From the IMG/VR virus record IMGVR_UViG_3300031898_000280, positions 1 through 32,384 of that record: a stretch of 32,384 bases of DNA. One strand, 5' to 3'. Positions 6,149 to 14,327 of the stretch are shown in pieces; position 1 is the first letter of the stretch, and every line of letters starts with the position of its first letter. Under the pieces are notes generated by a model. That model was not told where the DNA came from. It saw nothing but the letters and a program-made list of their open reading frames with translations, and did not search any database. This DNA comes from a virus. Both the position numbers and the translations under genes were made by a program.

Positions 6149-7021
6149 GGAGCTTCATTTCCTGCAGCGGCACCTTGTAGGTTTTGCTCAAATCATAATT
6201 GGCGATGATCAGGTGGTTATACCGAGGGCGCTGCTTTCTCTTTGCTTCGGGCAAGGTTCGAGTGAAACCAAACGTGGCAAGCATCGTGTCCACCTTCTTG
6301 ATGTGGAAGGGCTGATACAAGGACAGGATCTTGGGATGGTCGCCGTAAGTCAAGAGGAATTTGCCCTGAATCTTGCCGAGGACGACTCGTAGATCCTCAT
6401 GGTCCCTATCTGTGAAGCCGACTCGGTAGCCTTGAACGTCGAGGTAGGGCGGGTCGCAGAAGAACAACGTGTCGGGGCTATCCCAGTTCTTGATGCAGGT
6501 GCGGAAGTCGAGATGGTCAATGTAGACGCTTCTAAGTCTAGCACCGACAATAGGAATGTTTTCGCAGGTGCGAAGCCAGCAGCTCGGCTCCTGTCTCGGC
6601 GCCCGACCGAACGCCCATCCTCCTTTCCATCTTGAGGAGAAGGCGTTTCTTACGACATAGTAAAACGCCACGGCCCTATCCACAGGATCCTGTATTTCGC
6701 CTGCCTCAAGCCGTCTTAGGAAGGTGTAGTATATCTCCCGGCTGTAAAGCAGGGACTCTGCACGCTCTTTGAAGCGCTCAGGGCTGTCTCGGACCTGCAT
6801 GAAGAGATTCACAAGCTCCCCATCAAGTCGTTGTAGACCTCAGTGTGGCTTGGCTCCTTTGCAAGTAGCAGTGCTGCGCCTCCACCGAAAACCTCGCAGT
6901 AAATCCTGTGAGGATGAAGCAGGGGCAGCAGATGCTTCAGCATGAAGTGCTTGCCGCCGAGATAACTCAGGAAGTGCCGAGGCTTCTTCTCGACAATCAA
7001 AGAAAGCAGATAACTTCTCAT
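6135..7021 (-). pseudogene. DNA adenine methyltransferase (D12 class), frameshifted
   Basis: Two consecutive ORFs (6809-7021 and 6135-6812) together make one Dam-like N6-adenine methyltransferase of about 295 residues. The first carries motif I (LSYLGGKH...EVFGGGAALLL) and ends YNDLMGSL; the second continues VNLFMQVRDSPERF and holds the catalytic DPPY (FFCDPPYLD). Adding one base near 6825-6832 turns YNDLMGSL-stop into YNDL(N/D)GELVNLF, exactly the family consensus, so one base has been lost. The second ORF has its own GTG overlapping the stop (GTGA), so reinitiation giving two chains is conceivable. Otherwise this is a recent inactivation or a sequencing error. Confidence 0.85.
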
Positions 7022-7022
7022 G

Positions 7023-7112
7023 TTACCAGCCCTTCGTTTTTAGCAAGACGTAGAATACTAAGAGGATCAATGCCGTGAGTCCATATGCCCAAGTCCAAGC
7101 ACGATCTTTCAT
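7023..7112 (-). CDS. 29-residue single-pass membrane protein
   Basis: MKDRAWTWAYGLTALIL...KTKGW is one hydrophobic helix with a charged N-terminus and a basic C-terminus. Its ATG overlaps the terminase stop (ATGA), and its TAA precedes the methyltransferase ATG by one base. The mini helix mirrors the one directly before the terminase. The coupling makes it likely real; the role is unknown. Confidence 0.5.
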   Translation of the reverse strand: MKDRAWTWAYGLTALILLVFYVLLKTKGW

Positions 7113-8521
7113 AGCGGTCTGAATACTCCTTTCGGTTTCTCCTCAATGATTTCTTCTTCTCTAGCTGCGTAGATGGCTAGGGCAAGCGCACAGAACACGT
7201 CGTCATGCCTGTTCGGCGGATGGAAGAAACGCATCTGAACCGTTTCCCGAGCTGTCTTGGGTTTCAGGTATTCCGCTTGCTGCTCGCTTAGCTGCGAGAT
7301 CAGAGGCTTGTAGTCAGATATCTTGATCCGTTTCTGTTCGAAACGAAGCTTCAGCAGACCCCAGACCTTAGCCTTCAAAGGACCAGAGGAAAGGTTGATT
7401 GCCTCGATGGGTTCGTCTGGAAGCAGAGCGTTTTCCAAATCCTCTGTTGGAGCCGCACCGACACCACTGCTGTCAACGCATAGTCTTGCGAACTTGAAGA
7501 TTTGATGCGCTCTGATTGTGTGTGCGACAACTGCTGAGTAGGGCGTCTTAAGCTGGAACTGTCTGAGATATAGCGGTCGCAATATATTGCCGTCTCTATA
7601 AAGCACATAGAGAACACTGAAGTCTTTCTCCCGTCCAAGATCCAGTCCTCCGAAGACATTCAGATGGGATCTCGGAGCAGACTCCAGATCAGAGTCGCTC
7701 TCGGCAACGTATAGGTCTGCGTCAGGATCTATTGCGGAGTTTATCAAGTCAAGTGGCAGCAGAGCTTTCTCGGTTTCGCACCATTTCGCTTCGACTTCTC
7801 TGATCCATTCATCTTTCGTCATTAGCCCTGATTCTAGCTCTTTCTTCCATTGCTCCACCTGTTCTTCCCCGACTAAGGGACTCTCATAGCTTGCCGCATG
7901 GTATTGTTTGAAGTCGGGGCTATGCGCCGCAATCCTGAAAGGATGATCAAATCCCAGAGGCGTGCCAAGCATGATCAGCCAAGTCTTTTTCTTCGTAAGC
8001 ATCATTCGCAACTCGCTTGTCAGAATCTCAGCAGGAATCACCGAAGCCTCATCGACTAGGAGCGCGTCTGGATGTTTGCCTCGCATCTTATTCTTACTGC
8101 AAGGTAAGGCTTCGATCTTGCCGCCGAATGGAGGCTTCAGTTTGATCAGGGTTCTCGTCTTGCGTTCAATTAGTCGTCTAAGGCTTGGATTGTTCAGGAA
8201 GCAGTTTTCAACGTATTCGAACATCTGCATGCTTTGTCTTTGTGAGCTTGAAGCGATTAGAACGGAAACCTTCTTGATTCGCAACAGAAAACAGAAAACG
8301 GCCTTCAACGCCGTGGTTAGGGATTTGCCCCAGCCTCGACCGCACACCACTATGATCTTCAGAGAATCGTCGCGTAGGAAGGCGCGGTGCTTCTCTGCTT
8401 TCGCATCAGCAAGCCAACCATGTCCACCCAAGACAATCGCTGCGTAGACAGGGTCCTTCAGCTTCTCAATGTCGAGCTTGCTCACTCTACTTTTTATATG
8501 CTCATTACTATTGAACGTCAT
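7109..8521 (-). CDS. terL: Terminase large subunit (packaging ATPase/nuclease)
   Basis: A 470-residue two-domain motor that translocates and cuts viral DNA at the portal. ATPase domain: Walker A CGRGWGKSLT (60-69) and Walker B LLVDEAS (Asp157, Glu158), followed by a coupling motif (MLGTPLG). RNase-H-like nuclease domain: Asp294 (GGLDLGREKDFS), Asp350 (LCVDSSGVG) and Asp440/441 (RHDDVFCALALA). The ATG at 8521 is chosen over an upstream GTG because GGGAGGA precedes it by 7 bases and because it overlaps the stop of the mini membrane gene (TGATG). It is encoded on the strand opposite the head genes, within the replication/nucleotide operon. Confidence 0.95.
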   Translation of the reverse strand: MTFNSNEHIKSRVSKLDIEKLKDPVYAAIVLGGHGWLADAKAEKHRAFLRDDSLKIIVVCGRGWGKSLTTALKAVFCFLLRIKKVSVLIASSSQRQSMQMFEYVENCFLNNPSLRRLIERKTRTLIKLKPPFGGKIEALPCSKNKMRGKHPDALLVDEASVIPAEILTSELRMMLTKKKTWLIMLGTPLGFDHPFRIAAHSPDFKQYHAASYESPLVGEEQVEQWKKELESGLMTKDEWIREVEAKWCETEKALLPLDLINSAIDPDADLYVAESDSDLESAPRSHLNVFGGLDLGREKDFSVLYVLYRDGNILRPLYLRQFQLKTPYSAVVAHTIRAHQIFKFARLCVDSSGVGAAPTEDLENALLPDEPIEAINLSSGPLKAKVWGLLKLRFEQKRIKISDYKPLISQLSEQQAEYLKPKTARETVQMRFFHPPNRHDDVFCALALAIYAAREEEIIEEKPKGVFRPL

Positions 8522-8628
8522 CAAAGCTTCCTCCCAACCAGAATATACCACAGGAGTCGCGGCACAGTCCAGACGATTAGTTCACCGAGCGCAACGCCAA
8601 GCGCTATCTGAATAATTTCCAGAATCAT
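8521..8628 (-). CDS. 35-residue single-pass membrane protein
   Basis: MILEIIQIALGVALGELIVW...GRKL has a single hydrophobic helix and a basic end. Its stop overlaps the terminase start (TGATG), and the terminase ribosome site lies within its last codons. The gene begins one base after the stop of the 57-residue protein. The start-stop packing supports it as real and coupled to terL translation. Function unknown. Confidence 0.5.
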   Translation of the reverse strand: MILEIIQIALGVALGELIVWTVPRLLWYILVGRKL

Positions 8629-8629
8629 T

Positions 8630-8803
8630 TCAGTCTTTCACCTTTCGAAACACATGCTTCGTCGTTCTGTCGTCTGGACATAGCTCGTTGATGAGGTAGG
8701 CAAGGGCAAGAGCCATTATGTTTCCTCTGTCGGCTTCCTGCCAAAGCCACAACAGAAGGTCCTGCTTGTTTTCTGGAAGATACCGAAGTTTTCTCCAATG
8801 CAT
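8630..8803 (-). CDS. Small helical protein
   Basis: A 57-residue protein (MHWRKLRYLPENKQDLLLWL...) with a basic start, a Leu/Trp-rich amphipathic helix and an Arg/Lys C-terminus. The ATG at 8803 has a GGAG site 9 bases upstream. The open frame continues upstream to 9154, but that part is an Arg/His-rich shadow of the membrane gene and is not likely translated. No family recognised. Confidence 0.55.
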   Translation of the reverse strand: MHWRKLRYLPENKQDLLLWLWQEADRGNIMALALAYLINELCPDDRTTKHVFRKVKD

Positions 8804-8808
8804 TGCGA

Positions 8809-9105
8809 TCACTGCTCCACCGTGTCGATTGCTAGGCCCCGTATGCCGAATAGAACCGAGATCACGCTCATGATTAGCACGGTTATCATGGTCCAGATTT
8901 CGCTGCGCCACTCCTGAAAGATTAGCATGTGAATGATCTGCGTAGCAAGCAGCCCGAACAGGGCGATGATTGCGAATATTATGCCGTAGACGAGGCTGAG
9001 CTTCGGCTTGATGGTGACTTTGATGGCGAAAGCGCTGCGCTTCCTGCCCTGCTTGATATTTAACTCGAATCTCTGAGCCAGCAGATCCCTTAATCGCTCG
9101 ATCAT
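8809..9105 (-). CDS. Two-helix membrane protein
   Basis: A 98-residue protein from the ATG at 9105, which overlaps the upstream stop (ATGA). A basic amphipathic N-terminus (MIERLRDLLAQRFELN...) precedes two hydrophobic segments (about residues 37-62 and 70-92). It could be a holin-like or membrane-anchoring protein, but its position between a terminase candidate and terL gives no direct role. Confidence 0.6.
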   Translation of the reverse strand: MIERLRDLLAQRFELNIKQGRKRSAFAIKVTIKPKLSLVYGIIFAIIALFGLLATQIIHMLIFQEWRSEIWTMITVLIMSVISVLFGIRGLAIDTVEQ

Positions 9106-10022
9106 TTGAAGAAACACTCCGAACAGATTTTCTCGCCAAGATATCCATGCTCAATCCAGATGGCTTCGATCTGATGCCCAGTTAGGTTTCCGAGTCCTCG
9201 CTTGAACGTTCGATCACCAATAATTGCATCGGCTTCTGGGTCCCAAGGGCCACCGCAATGAGCGCAAACATCTTCGTCTTCGTAGATCATTGTTTGCATC
9301 CGCTTGATCTCAGGAAATGTTGCTTTCACGCCTCCACCTGCAAGGGCTTCGACGTGGTCTGCATGTTTGATTTTCCAGCTTGGCACCAGCATCGGGATCA
9401 TGGAGATGCCTTTGAACGTCATCTTCTCAGCTTTCGTGATGACCGGTTTGATCTTTTTCACGATGCAGAGCGGAAACGATAGGATTGTGTAGCTGCCGTC
9501 CCGACTTGTGATACTACCATCTGCCTGTGGAACCACAAGGATCAAATGCTGAACTTTGTACCGGGCGTCGTCGTAGATTCCTTTGAAAACTCCGACGTTT
9601 GCCTTGTAGGTTGCGAACGCCTTGTTCGTTAGCTTCCTAACGCCGAAAGTCATGCAGGCATCGAGCCAGATCACCTTGACTTTCTGTCCTTCCTTCAACT
9701 CTAAGGGATTCAGACTATCATCGTCTTTGCTCTTGTCTCGCTTGATGAATTTCACTGCTTGAAGCCTAATCTTCTCAGCCTCATCGAGAAGCTGCGTTAG
9801 GTCGATTGCTTCCTCGTCTTCGGGTTGTTCGACGCCTTCAAGCTTGAAGATGATGTTCGCTGCTTCAACGATGATCTTCAGCCATTGCCGTTTCTCGCCC
9901 GGCGACTTTGCCTTAGCGACGTGGCTCTGCGCTTCCTCAATCGCGTACCAAAGCATGCCGATGATATCTTTGACGCCACGCTTCTCACGCTGCTTACACT
10001 CCTCACGCTTTTCACGCTTCAT
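9102..10022 (-). CDS. Candidate small terminase subunit with zinc ribbon
   Basis: A 306-residue protein. The charged N-terminal ~105 residues form helices (MLWYAIEEAQSHVAK, WLKIIVEAANIIFKLEG) like the DNA-binding part of small terminase subunits. A beta-rich middle domain follows (WLDACMTFGVRKL, HLILVVPQADGS). The end carries two Cys pairs (CAHC, CSEC) making a zinc ribbon. ATG 10022 is preferred over 10076 because GGAGGG precedes it by 7 bases and it overlaps the previous stop. It lies four genes upstream of terL in the same operon, the main reason for the terminase suggestion, which is unproven. Confidence 0.5.
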   Translation of the reverse strand: MKREKREECKQREKRGVKDIIGMLWYAIEEAQSHVAKAKSPGEKRQWLKIIVEAANIIFKLEGVEQPEDEEAIDLTQLLDEAEKIRLQAVKFIKRDKSKDDDSLNPLELKEGQKVKVIWLDACMTFGVRKLTNKAFATYKANVGVFKGIYDDARYKVQHLILVVPQADGSITSRDGSYTILSFPLCIVKKIKPVITKAEKMTFKGISMIPMLVPSWKIKHADHVEALAGGGVKATFPEIKRMQTMIYEDEDVCAHCGGPWDPEADAIIGDRTFKRGLGNLTGHQIEAIWIEHGYLGEKICSECFFK

Positions 10023-10165
10023 GGCAGACCCTCCAATTCGATGTAGACATCCGAAGGCGCTCCGCAGATCGCGCATCGTGAATCTCCTTCAAGTCTGATG
10101 ATTCGATGCGGCCGCAGCCTGAACTTCTCAGAGTAGCATAGCCAGCATAAGTCAAGGACTCTCAT
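10019..10165 (-). CDS. Mini zinc-ribbon protein
   Basis: A 48-residue ORF (MRVLDLCWLCYSEKFRLRPH...) with two CxxC pairs (Cys7/Cys10 and Cys31/Cys34, CAICGAPSDV) that would bind one zinc. It is linked at both ends by ATGA stop-start overlaps, to the DUF1599 gene upstream and the 306-residue gene downstream, which argues strongly that it is translated. The CAIC...YIELEG pattern is typical of archaeal Zn-ribbon mini-proteins. Confidence 0.65.
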   Translation of the reverse strand: MRVLDLCWLCYSEKFRLRPHRIIRLEGDSRCAICGAPSDVYIELEGLP

Positions 10166-10494
10166 TCTCCTTTCACCTGATCGATGAGATTCTCGCGCAT
10201 TAGGTCAAGGTAATTCAGAGCATCGTCGATAGTGTCAATGATAGACTCGTTTTCAGGACCGATCTTCAGAGCGATAAGGTTCTGCAGTCGAACAAGTTTG
10301 TGCAGTAGATGCCATAATGCCACTCCGTATCCCGTTGTGACATCTACTCGCAGGATCGCGGCAATCTTAGCCATCCGCTTGAAGTTGTCGAGGCAGTCGG
10401 CTTCGCTCGCGTAGTCGTGTCCCTTCTTGAGTCGCAGCTCGATTCGTCGCTTGAACGCTTGCTTCTGAAGGTCTACTGCGTCCTTGAGTCTCAT
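10162..10494 (-). CDS. DUF1599 / nucleotide-modification-associated domain protein
   Basis: A 110-residue protein matching the phage DUF1599 (Nmad1-like) pattern: R-x-L-K-K-G-H-D-Y-A near residue 25, C-L-D-N-F, G-V-A-L-W-H-L-L-H-K in the middle and the acidic D-x-x-D-D-A-L-N-Y-L end (around 85-95). The acidic helix pairs resemble all-alpha NTP pyrophosphatase folds. The family is linked to phage nucleotide metabolism or base modification. An HD-domain protein lies directly upstream in the operon, consistent with nucleotide handling. Confidence 0.75.
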   Translation of the reverse strand: MRLKDAVDLQKQAFKRRIELRLKKGHDYASEADCLDNFKRMAKIAAILRVDVTTGYGVALWHLLHKLVRLQNLIALKIGPENESIIDTIDDALNYLDLMRENLIDQVKGE

Positions 10495-10496
10495 AG

Positions 10497-11036
10497 CTAG
10501 GTCTCTCCGTCAGGATCAACGAGTACGTTGGTGCGACTAACAATGTAGTCAAGAAGCGAAAACAGAAGTTGTAGCTTCTTTGCGGGTCGTTCATGAAACG
10601 GATACCATCTTCCGCCATGCGTGCGTATGATGTTTTGAACACAGCGAATTTCTCTGGCAAGTAGATATGGGTCGATGATTTTCGAGATGTAACACGCGAA
10701 GATCCCGGCCGAAACGTCTGCATGAATTACTTTTTCGTCGTGTTTCTCAGCGTTGACCACGCCGATATCATGAAAGACTGCTGCCGTAATGAGGCAATCG
10801 CACTCGGTTTCTGATAGGTCAAATTGCTTCATTATTCCATGACATCCCCAGACCATGCGTCGTATGTGAAGAATCAGACCGCCGGGGCCGCGTTCATCTT
10901 TAGGATGATGGCGCAGCGAACTGGGCAGTTTCCTAAGTCGAGGCATGAAATCCTTTAGCGCCATCTCGGTGGCACGACGGAGGTATGGATTACGAATCGA
11001 GCGAACCTCCTTGTTTAGATTGATCGTTGATTTCAT
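10497..11036 (-). CDS. HD-domain phosphohydrolase
   Basis: A 179-residue protein with the HD metal-binding pattern: a His in GGLILHIRRM, the HD pair in AAVFHDIGVVNAEKHD, a His in VIHADVSAG and a His in IIRTHGGRWYP. HD proteins of this size hydrolyse nucleotides or cyclic nucleotides, so it may adjust dNTP pools or cleave a signalling nucleotide of host defence. The ATG overlaps the upstream stop (ATGA), and two bases separate its stop from the DUF1599 start. The exact substrate cannot be told from sequence. Confidence 0.8.
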   Translation of the reverse strand: MKSTINLNKEVRSIRNPYLRRATEMALKDFMPRLRKLPSSLRHHPKDERGPGGLILHIRRMVWGCHGIMKQFDLSETECDCLITAAVFHDIGVVNAEKHDEKVIHADVSAGIFACYISKIIDPYLLAREIRCVQNIIRTHGGRWYPFHERPAKKLQLLFSLLDYIVSRTNVLVDPDGET

Positions 11037-11500
11037 AGTTCCTCCTCCTTTGTTGCCTCCTCAAAATCCTCTTGCTCAGAAGAGTCGGGCTCGCTGTTGC
11101 GTTCTCTCGCAGCCATGTAAGCCTGCATAGCCGTTAGGAAGTCTTTGAAGGCTCGAAAGGCAGATATCTTGAAAGCCATCTCGACACGGTTCCATTTACC
11201 TCGGTAGCCCTTGCTTGGATGATACACTGAGAACATGTAATCCTCCTGTGTGGCAATCTGGACTTTGATCTCGTAGGGTGGAGCGGTCAAAGCCTCGGTG
11301 TCATGCTCGATCAGAGTGATGAATCCCTGAACGTTTCTGATTAGAAGCCTGTATCCTCTGCCTGCCTTCATGGCGTCGCTGATTTGTTTCTGGACTAGAG
11401 GCACGTCTCGCGCCCGAATCTGCAGAATCACCGCAGTAGCTTCTAACGGGACTTCGACGACGGGTTTGTAGAGCTTCCTGTAATGCGTTCGCTCAGGCAT
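11033..11500 (-). CDS. Hypothetical protein in replication operon
   Basis: A 155-residue protein with a beta-rich core (LEATAVILQIRARDVPLV, YEIKVQIATQEDYMFSV), a helix near 110-135 and a strongly acidic tail (DSSEQEDFEEATKEEE). An acidic C-terminus is common in single-strand-binding or recombination mediator proteins, and it sits next to a Cas4-like nuclease, but no motif decides this. The ATG has a GGAGGA site and overlaps the previous gene by 8 bases. Confidence 0.6.
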   Translation of the reverse strand: MPERTHYRKLYKPVVEVPLEATAVILQIRARDVPLVQKQISDAMKAGRGYRLLIRNVQGFITLIEHDTEALTAPPYEIKVQIATQEDYMFSVYHPSKGYRGKWNRVEMAFKISAFRAFKDFLTAMQAYMAARERNSEPDSSEQEDFEEATKEEEL

Positions 11501-12824
11501 GTTTCTTGCATTCCTCCTGAAACTCGCAGAGGTTGCAAAGCCAAGCCGTGCATTTTCGACTCGGCGGGATTCCTTTCTTCAGAGCTTCATCCAGTTCCTT
11601 TGCTCTCGCGGAGAGATTCGCAAGCTGGTCGTTAACGTTGCAGGGTTCAGCGTCGAAATTTACGACTCTATGCTCAGCGCTCTTCGTCTTAGACAGATAC
11701 GGGATCTTGATTGATCTGACGCGACTGAAAAGCCACGGCTTTATGCGCATACCGAGCGCATAGTAGCTTTGAGCTTGAAACAGATGGTCCTCCTCTGGAA
11801 CATTACGCATCAAGATGAAACGCGTTGTTGCGTAGGTCTTGATCTCAAGAAGGAAGCCCTGTCTGATGTCTACAACGTCTGCGCTGCCTACAATTCGTAG
11901 ACCCTGTTGAGTAGTGAAGGAAAGGAAAATCTCTATCTCAGTCTTGCCGTAGCGCGATTGAATATGCTTGTGCGCTGCGGTGCCCCACCAGAAATCAAGC
12001 GCTTCATCCCAAGCCTTAGCGTAGCTAATGGTTCGCTCGAAGAACGCATGCCTAATATTAGTCAACTCAGTAACATGATACTCGCCGGGTCTGACAGGTC
12101 GAGGCTCCATCGTGGTCCTTATCGCAAGCAACGGACAATTCGACGTAGCCTGAACGTCGTCGCAGGCGAAGCATTGATCAAAGCTTATCTCGCCTTTCGC
12201 TGGACATTTGATTCGGTCCCAGCCCATCTTACGTAAAGTTAGGATGTGCGCATCTTCACGGTCAAGTTTGAATAGCCATTTGATTACTCGCTCAGGAAAG
12301 CTTTCGCTGATAGCACCGAAGTAATGGAGCAGCTCATGAACGATGCCGATTCCAAAATTGTCGAGAAGGATCTTCACCGGGTCCACGGCTTTACGGACGT
12401 CGGGTTCCATCCGTCGCCAGTTTCTCCACGCGGCCGCAGTAAGATCCTCCATGTATAGTTCAGGCTTGACACCTTTGAGCGCGCTGCCTACAATGAGGCG
12501 TCTGCGTTTCATATGCGTCGTAAACTCGACAAGGCTTAGCAGCGGGGATTTTGTCATTTCGATTCCTTCCTTACAAGTTCCACGAGAATCAGTTGTCCCT
12601 CTATGAGCCGCTTGTTCAGTCAAAGTTTCAAGCAGAGCCAGCTTCTCGCGGAGATAGCGGAAAGAAACGAATTGATGCGTCGGATTTGTGATCTCTGATA
12701 GCAGCCCCGTCAAAGCATAGGTGACAGAATTGTCGTTTGATAGCGCAAAGTCTAGTGCTAGCTCATGGATCTTGTCAAGCAGGTAATGCTGCTCGTGGCT
12801 GCAGAAGCGTCTGATGCGGTTCAT
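11493..12824 (-). CDS. Cas4/RecB-like PD-(D/E)XK nuclease with Cys clusters
   Basis: A 443-residue protein. The C-terminal ~200 residues match Cas4/RecB-type nucleases: His286 (WWGTAAHKHIQ), Asp316 (IVGSADVVD), Glu327 and Lys329 (LLEIKTY), Gln350/352-SYY, and the end cluster Cys425, Cys430, Cys433, Cys439, likely an Fe-S cluster. A second group, Cys207, Cys218, Cys221, Cys230, sits before the nuclease and may bind zinc. The N-terminal ~240 residues are unrecognised. It likely resects or processes DNA ends for recombination and replication. An internal ATG with an AAGGAAGGA site (residue 90) could give a shorter form. Confidence 0.8.
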   Translation of the reverse strand: MNRIRRFCSHEQHYLLDKIHELALDFALSNDNSVTYALTGLLSEITNPTHQFVSFRYLREKLALLETLTEQAAHRGTTDSRGTCKEGIEMTKSPLLSLVEFTTHMKRRRLIVGSALKGVKPELYMEDLTAAAWRNWRRMEPDVRKAVDPVKILLDNFGIGIVHELLHYFGAISESFPERVIKWLFKLDREDAHILTLRKMGWDRIKCPAKGEISFDQCFACDDVQATSNCPLLAIRTTMEPRPVRPGEYHVTELTNIRHAFFERTISYAKAWDEALDFWWGTAAHKHIQSRYGKTEIEIFLSFTTQQGLRIVGSADVVDIRQGFLLEIKTYATTRFILMRNVPEEDHLFQAQSYYALGMRIKPWLFSRVRSIKIPYLSKTKSAEHRVVNFDAEPCNVNDQLANLSARAKELDEALKKGIPPSRKCTAWLCNLCEFQEECKKHA

Positions 12825-14311
12825 CAGGCTCCCTCCCCGAGGTCGAGTAGCCAGAGCAATGGGCGCTGTCCGAGCCGATTATCGTCAGATCGGGATGTTT
12901 CAGCCCTGTTCTCGCTAGAAACGGTCTTTCTGGTCAGCAATGGGTACTTCTCATGTGTGTTTTCTCCATTGAGAATTGACCAGACTTGTCCGGTTATGGG
13001 GTCAACAAACGCTTCGCTCGGGTCTAGAGGCAGGTCTGGTATATCTAAAACACACACCAACCCGTTGTCATTCAGCCATGAATCGAGCTTCTCCTTGCCG
13101 AACTCGCTTAAATCATCCAGAACATTCGATATTCGGCTTGTTTCATCCTTCTCCTCCCCTCTAACAAGGCTGTACTGGTAAGGTTTGGTTGATTCATCGC
13201 ATAGGACGAAGCCTCTACTCTCCAAGACTTTGAGCAGGCCACGCGCAAGATCCTGCCCCACATCCATTGCCGCTGCAATGTCCCGTGCGGTCATGGCTTT
13301 GCTAGGTTGGAAGCAACGCAGTGCCCTGATCGCGCGGTCCTGTAGGCCCAGAAGCGTCTGCCTCATTGTTTGATCAGCAATCGCCCAAGCCATGTAGAAA
13401 TCAACTGGCAAGGCAACGATGAACCTGCCTATTGCGGTCTTTTCTGCGGCCGGCATCTTCTCCTTCTGTGCGACAATCATTCGTTGATGTTGATGTATGA
13501 ACGCAACGGACCAGATGAGTCTGCATAGTTTGCGAAAGTCTCGACGCGCCTCAACTTTCTTATGAGCGAAAATCTTCTTCAGGTCTGCGGCGTAAGGGAT
13601 CAATACTCGGTCTGCTACTTGCTTGGAGCCAAAGGATTCCGCAAAGAACGCAACGATCTCCTCGTCTGGTTTCCTTTCAGTTAGGGGATTCGGAGTGCTA
13701 ACGTCCTCCACGATGAAGTCGAGGACCTTGTCGGTCTGCGCCTCGGACTCATCCATGCTCAAAATCATAAGTCTATTCAAGAGTTCTTGATCTGGCTGGA
13801 CACTGGTCGTTGTCGTGAAGAATACAGGGATGCCCGTCGTATGCATCTCAGCCGTCTTGATCTTGCCCGTTTTCTCCTCACGTTCCGTTGTAAGGAGATG
13901 CAGTCCTCCCTCGCTGATCCAAACACGGATCTTCGACTGAGCAGCCTCGATGCCACCGATCTCTTGGACTACAAGTATCTTGCCGCTGAAGTTGCCTTGA
14001 AGCCTATCCGGGCTGGCGCCGGTGATCCTCGTATAATCTTTCACAAGCCCGAGTTTCTTGAAGTAACCCAGCGTCTGATTTAGAAGGTGGCTCTTACCTG
14101 CGCTACTTGCGCCCGTAATGACGGCGCCTTGGGGATCTTTACTAAAGACGGTGTTGGCTTCAACCAAGACCGTAAGTTTGTTCTTGTCTTCGCCGGCAAT
14201 TCGCTTATCGAGATCCAGTTTGATCTTATACAAAACAGCCGGATCTCTAGCTAGCGCCGGCAACCCATCGGAATCTTTATTTTCGGGTATTTTCTCTCCT
14301 GTTTCTTGCAC
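12824..14311 (-). CDS. AAA+/helicase-type ATPase with winged helix
   Basis: A 495-residue ATPase, probably the replication helicase or initiator. Walker A is GASSAGKSHL (67-76); the Walker B position reads KILVVQEIGG (Gln116-Glu117, where Asp-Glu is usual); sensor-1 stretch FFTTTTS; Arg180 (LLNRLMILSMDES) may be a sensor or arginine finger. A winged-helix segment around residues 335-385 (MTARDIAAAMDVG...SRGFVL) could bind DNA. This layout is known from phage and plasmid ATPases that accompany primases; no primase was seen here. The GTG start has a GGAGG site 7 bases upstream. It is the first gene of the operon, beside an iteron-like tract. Confidence 0.8.
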   Translation of the reverse strand: MQETGEKIPENKDSDGLPALARDPAVLYKIKLDLDKRIAGEDKNKLTVLVEANTVFSKDPQGAVITGASSAGKSHLLNQTLGYFKKLGLVKDYTRITGASPDRLQGNFSGKILVVQEIGGIEAAQSKIRVWISEGGLHLLTTEREEKTGKIKTAEMHTTGIPVFFTTTTSVQPDQELLNRLMILSMDESEAQTDKVLDFIVEDVSTPNPLTERKPDEEIVAFFAESFGSKQVADRVLIPYAADLKKIFAHKKVEARRDFRKLCRLIWSVAFIHQHQRMIVAQKEKMPAAEKTAIGRFIVALPVDFYMAWAIADQTMRQTLLGLQDRAIRALRCFQPSKAMTARDIAAAMDVGQDLARGLLKVLESRGFVLCDESTKPYQYSLVRGEEKDETSRISNVLDDLSEFGKEKLDSWLNDNGLVCVLDIPDLPLDPSEAFVDPITGQVWSILNGENTHEKYPLLTRKTVSSENRAETSRSDDNRLGQRPLLWLLDLGEGA

Positions 14312-14327
14312 GGTTTAGCCTCCGTGC

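Noticed and set aside
6809-6850. Programmed frameshift in the methyltransferase
   Set aside because: No slippery heptamer is visible at the junction; a one-base loss or reading error is simpler.
8804-9154. Upstream extension of the frame of the 57-residue gene
   Set aside because: The extension is Arg/His-rich and overlaps the two-helix membrane gene; that gene has hydrophobic helices and an ATGA-coupled start, so the extension is a shadow.
10367-10723. 118-residue minus-strand frame across the HD and DUF1599 genes
   Set aside because: It overlaps two genes with recognisable motifs in another frame of the same strand.
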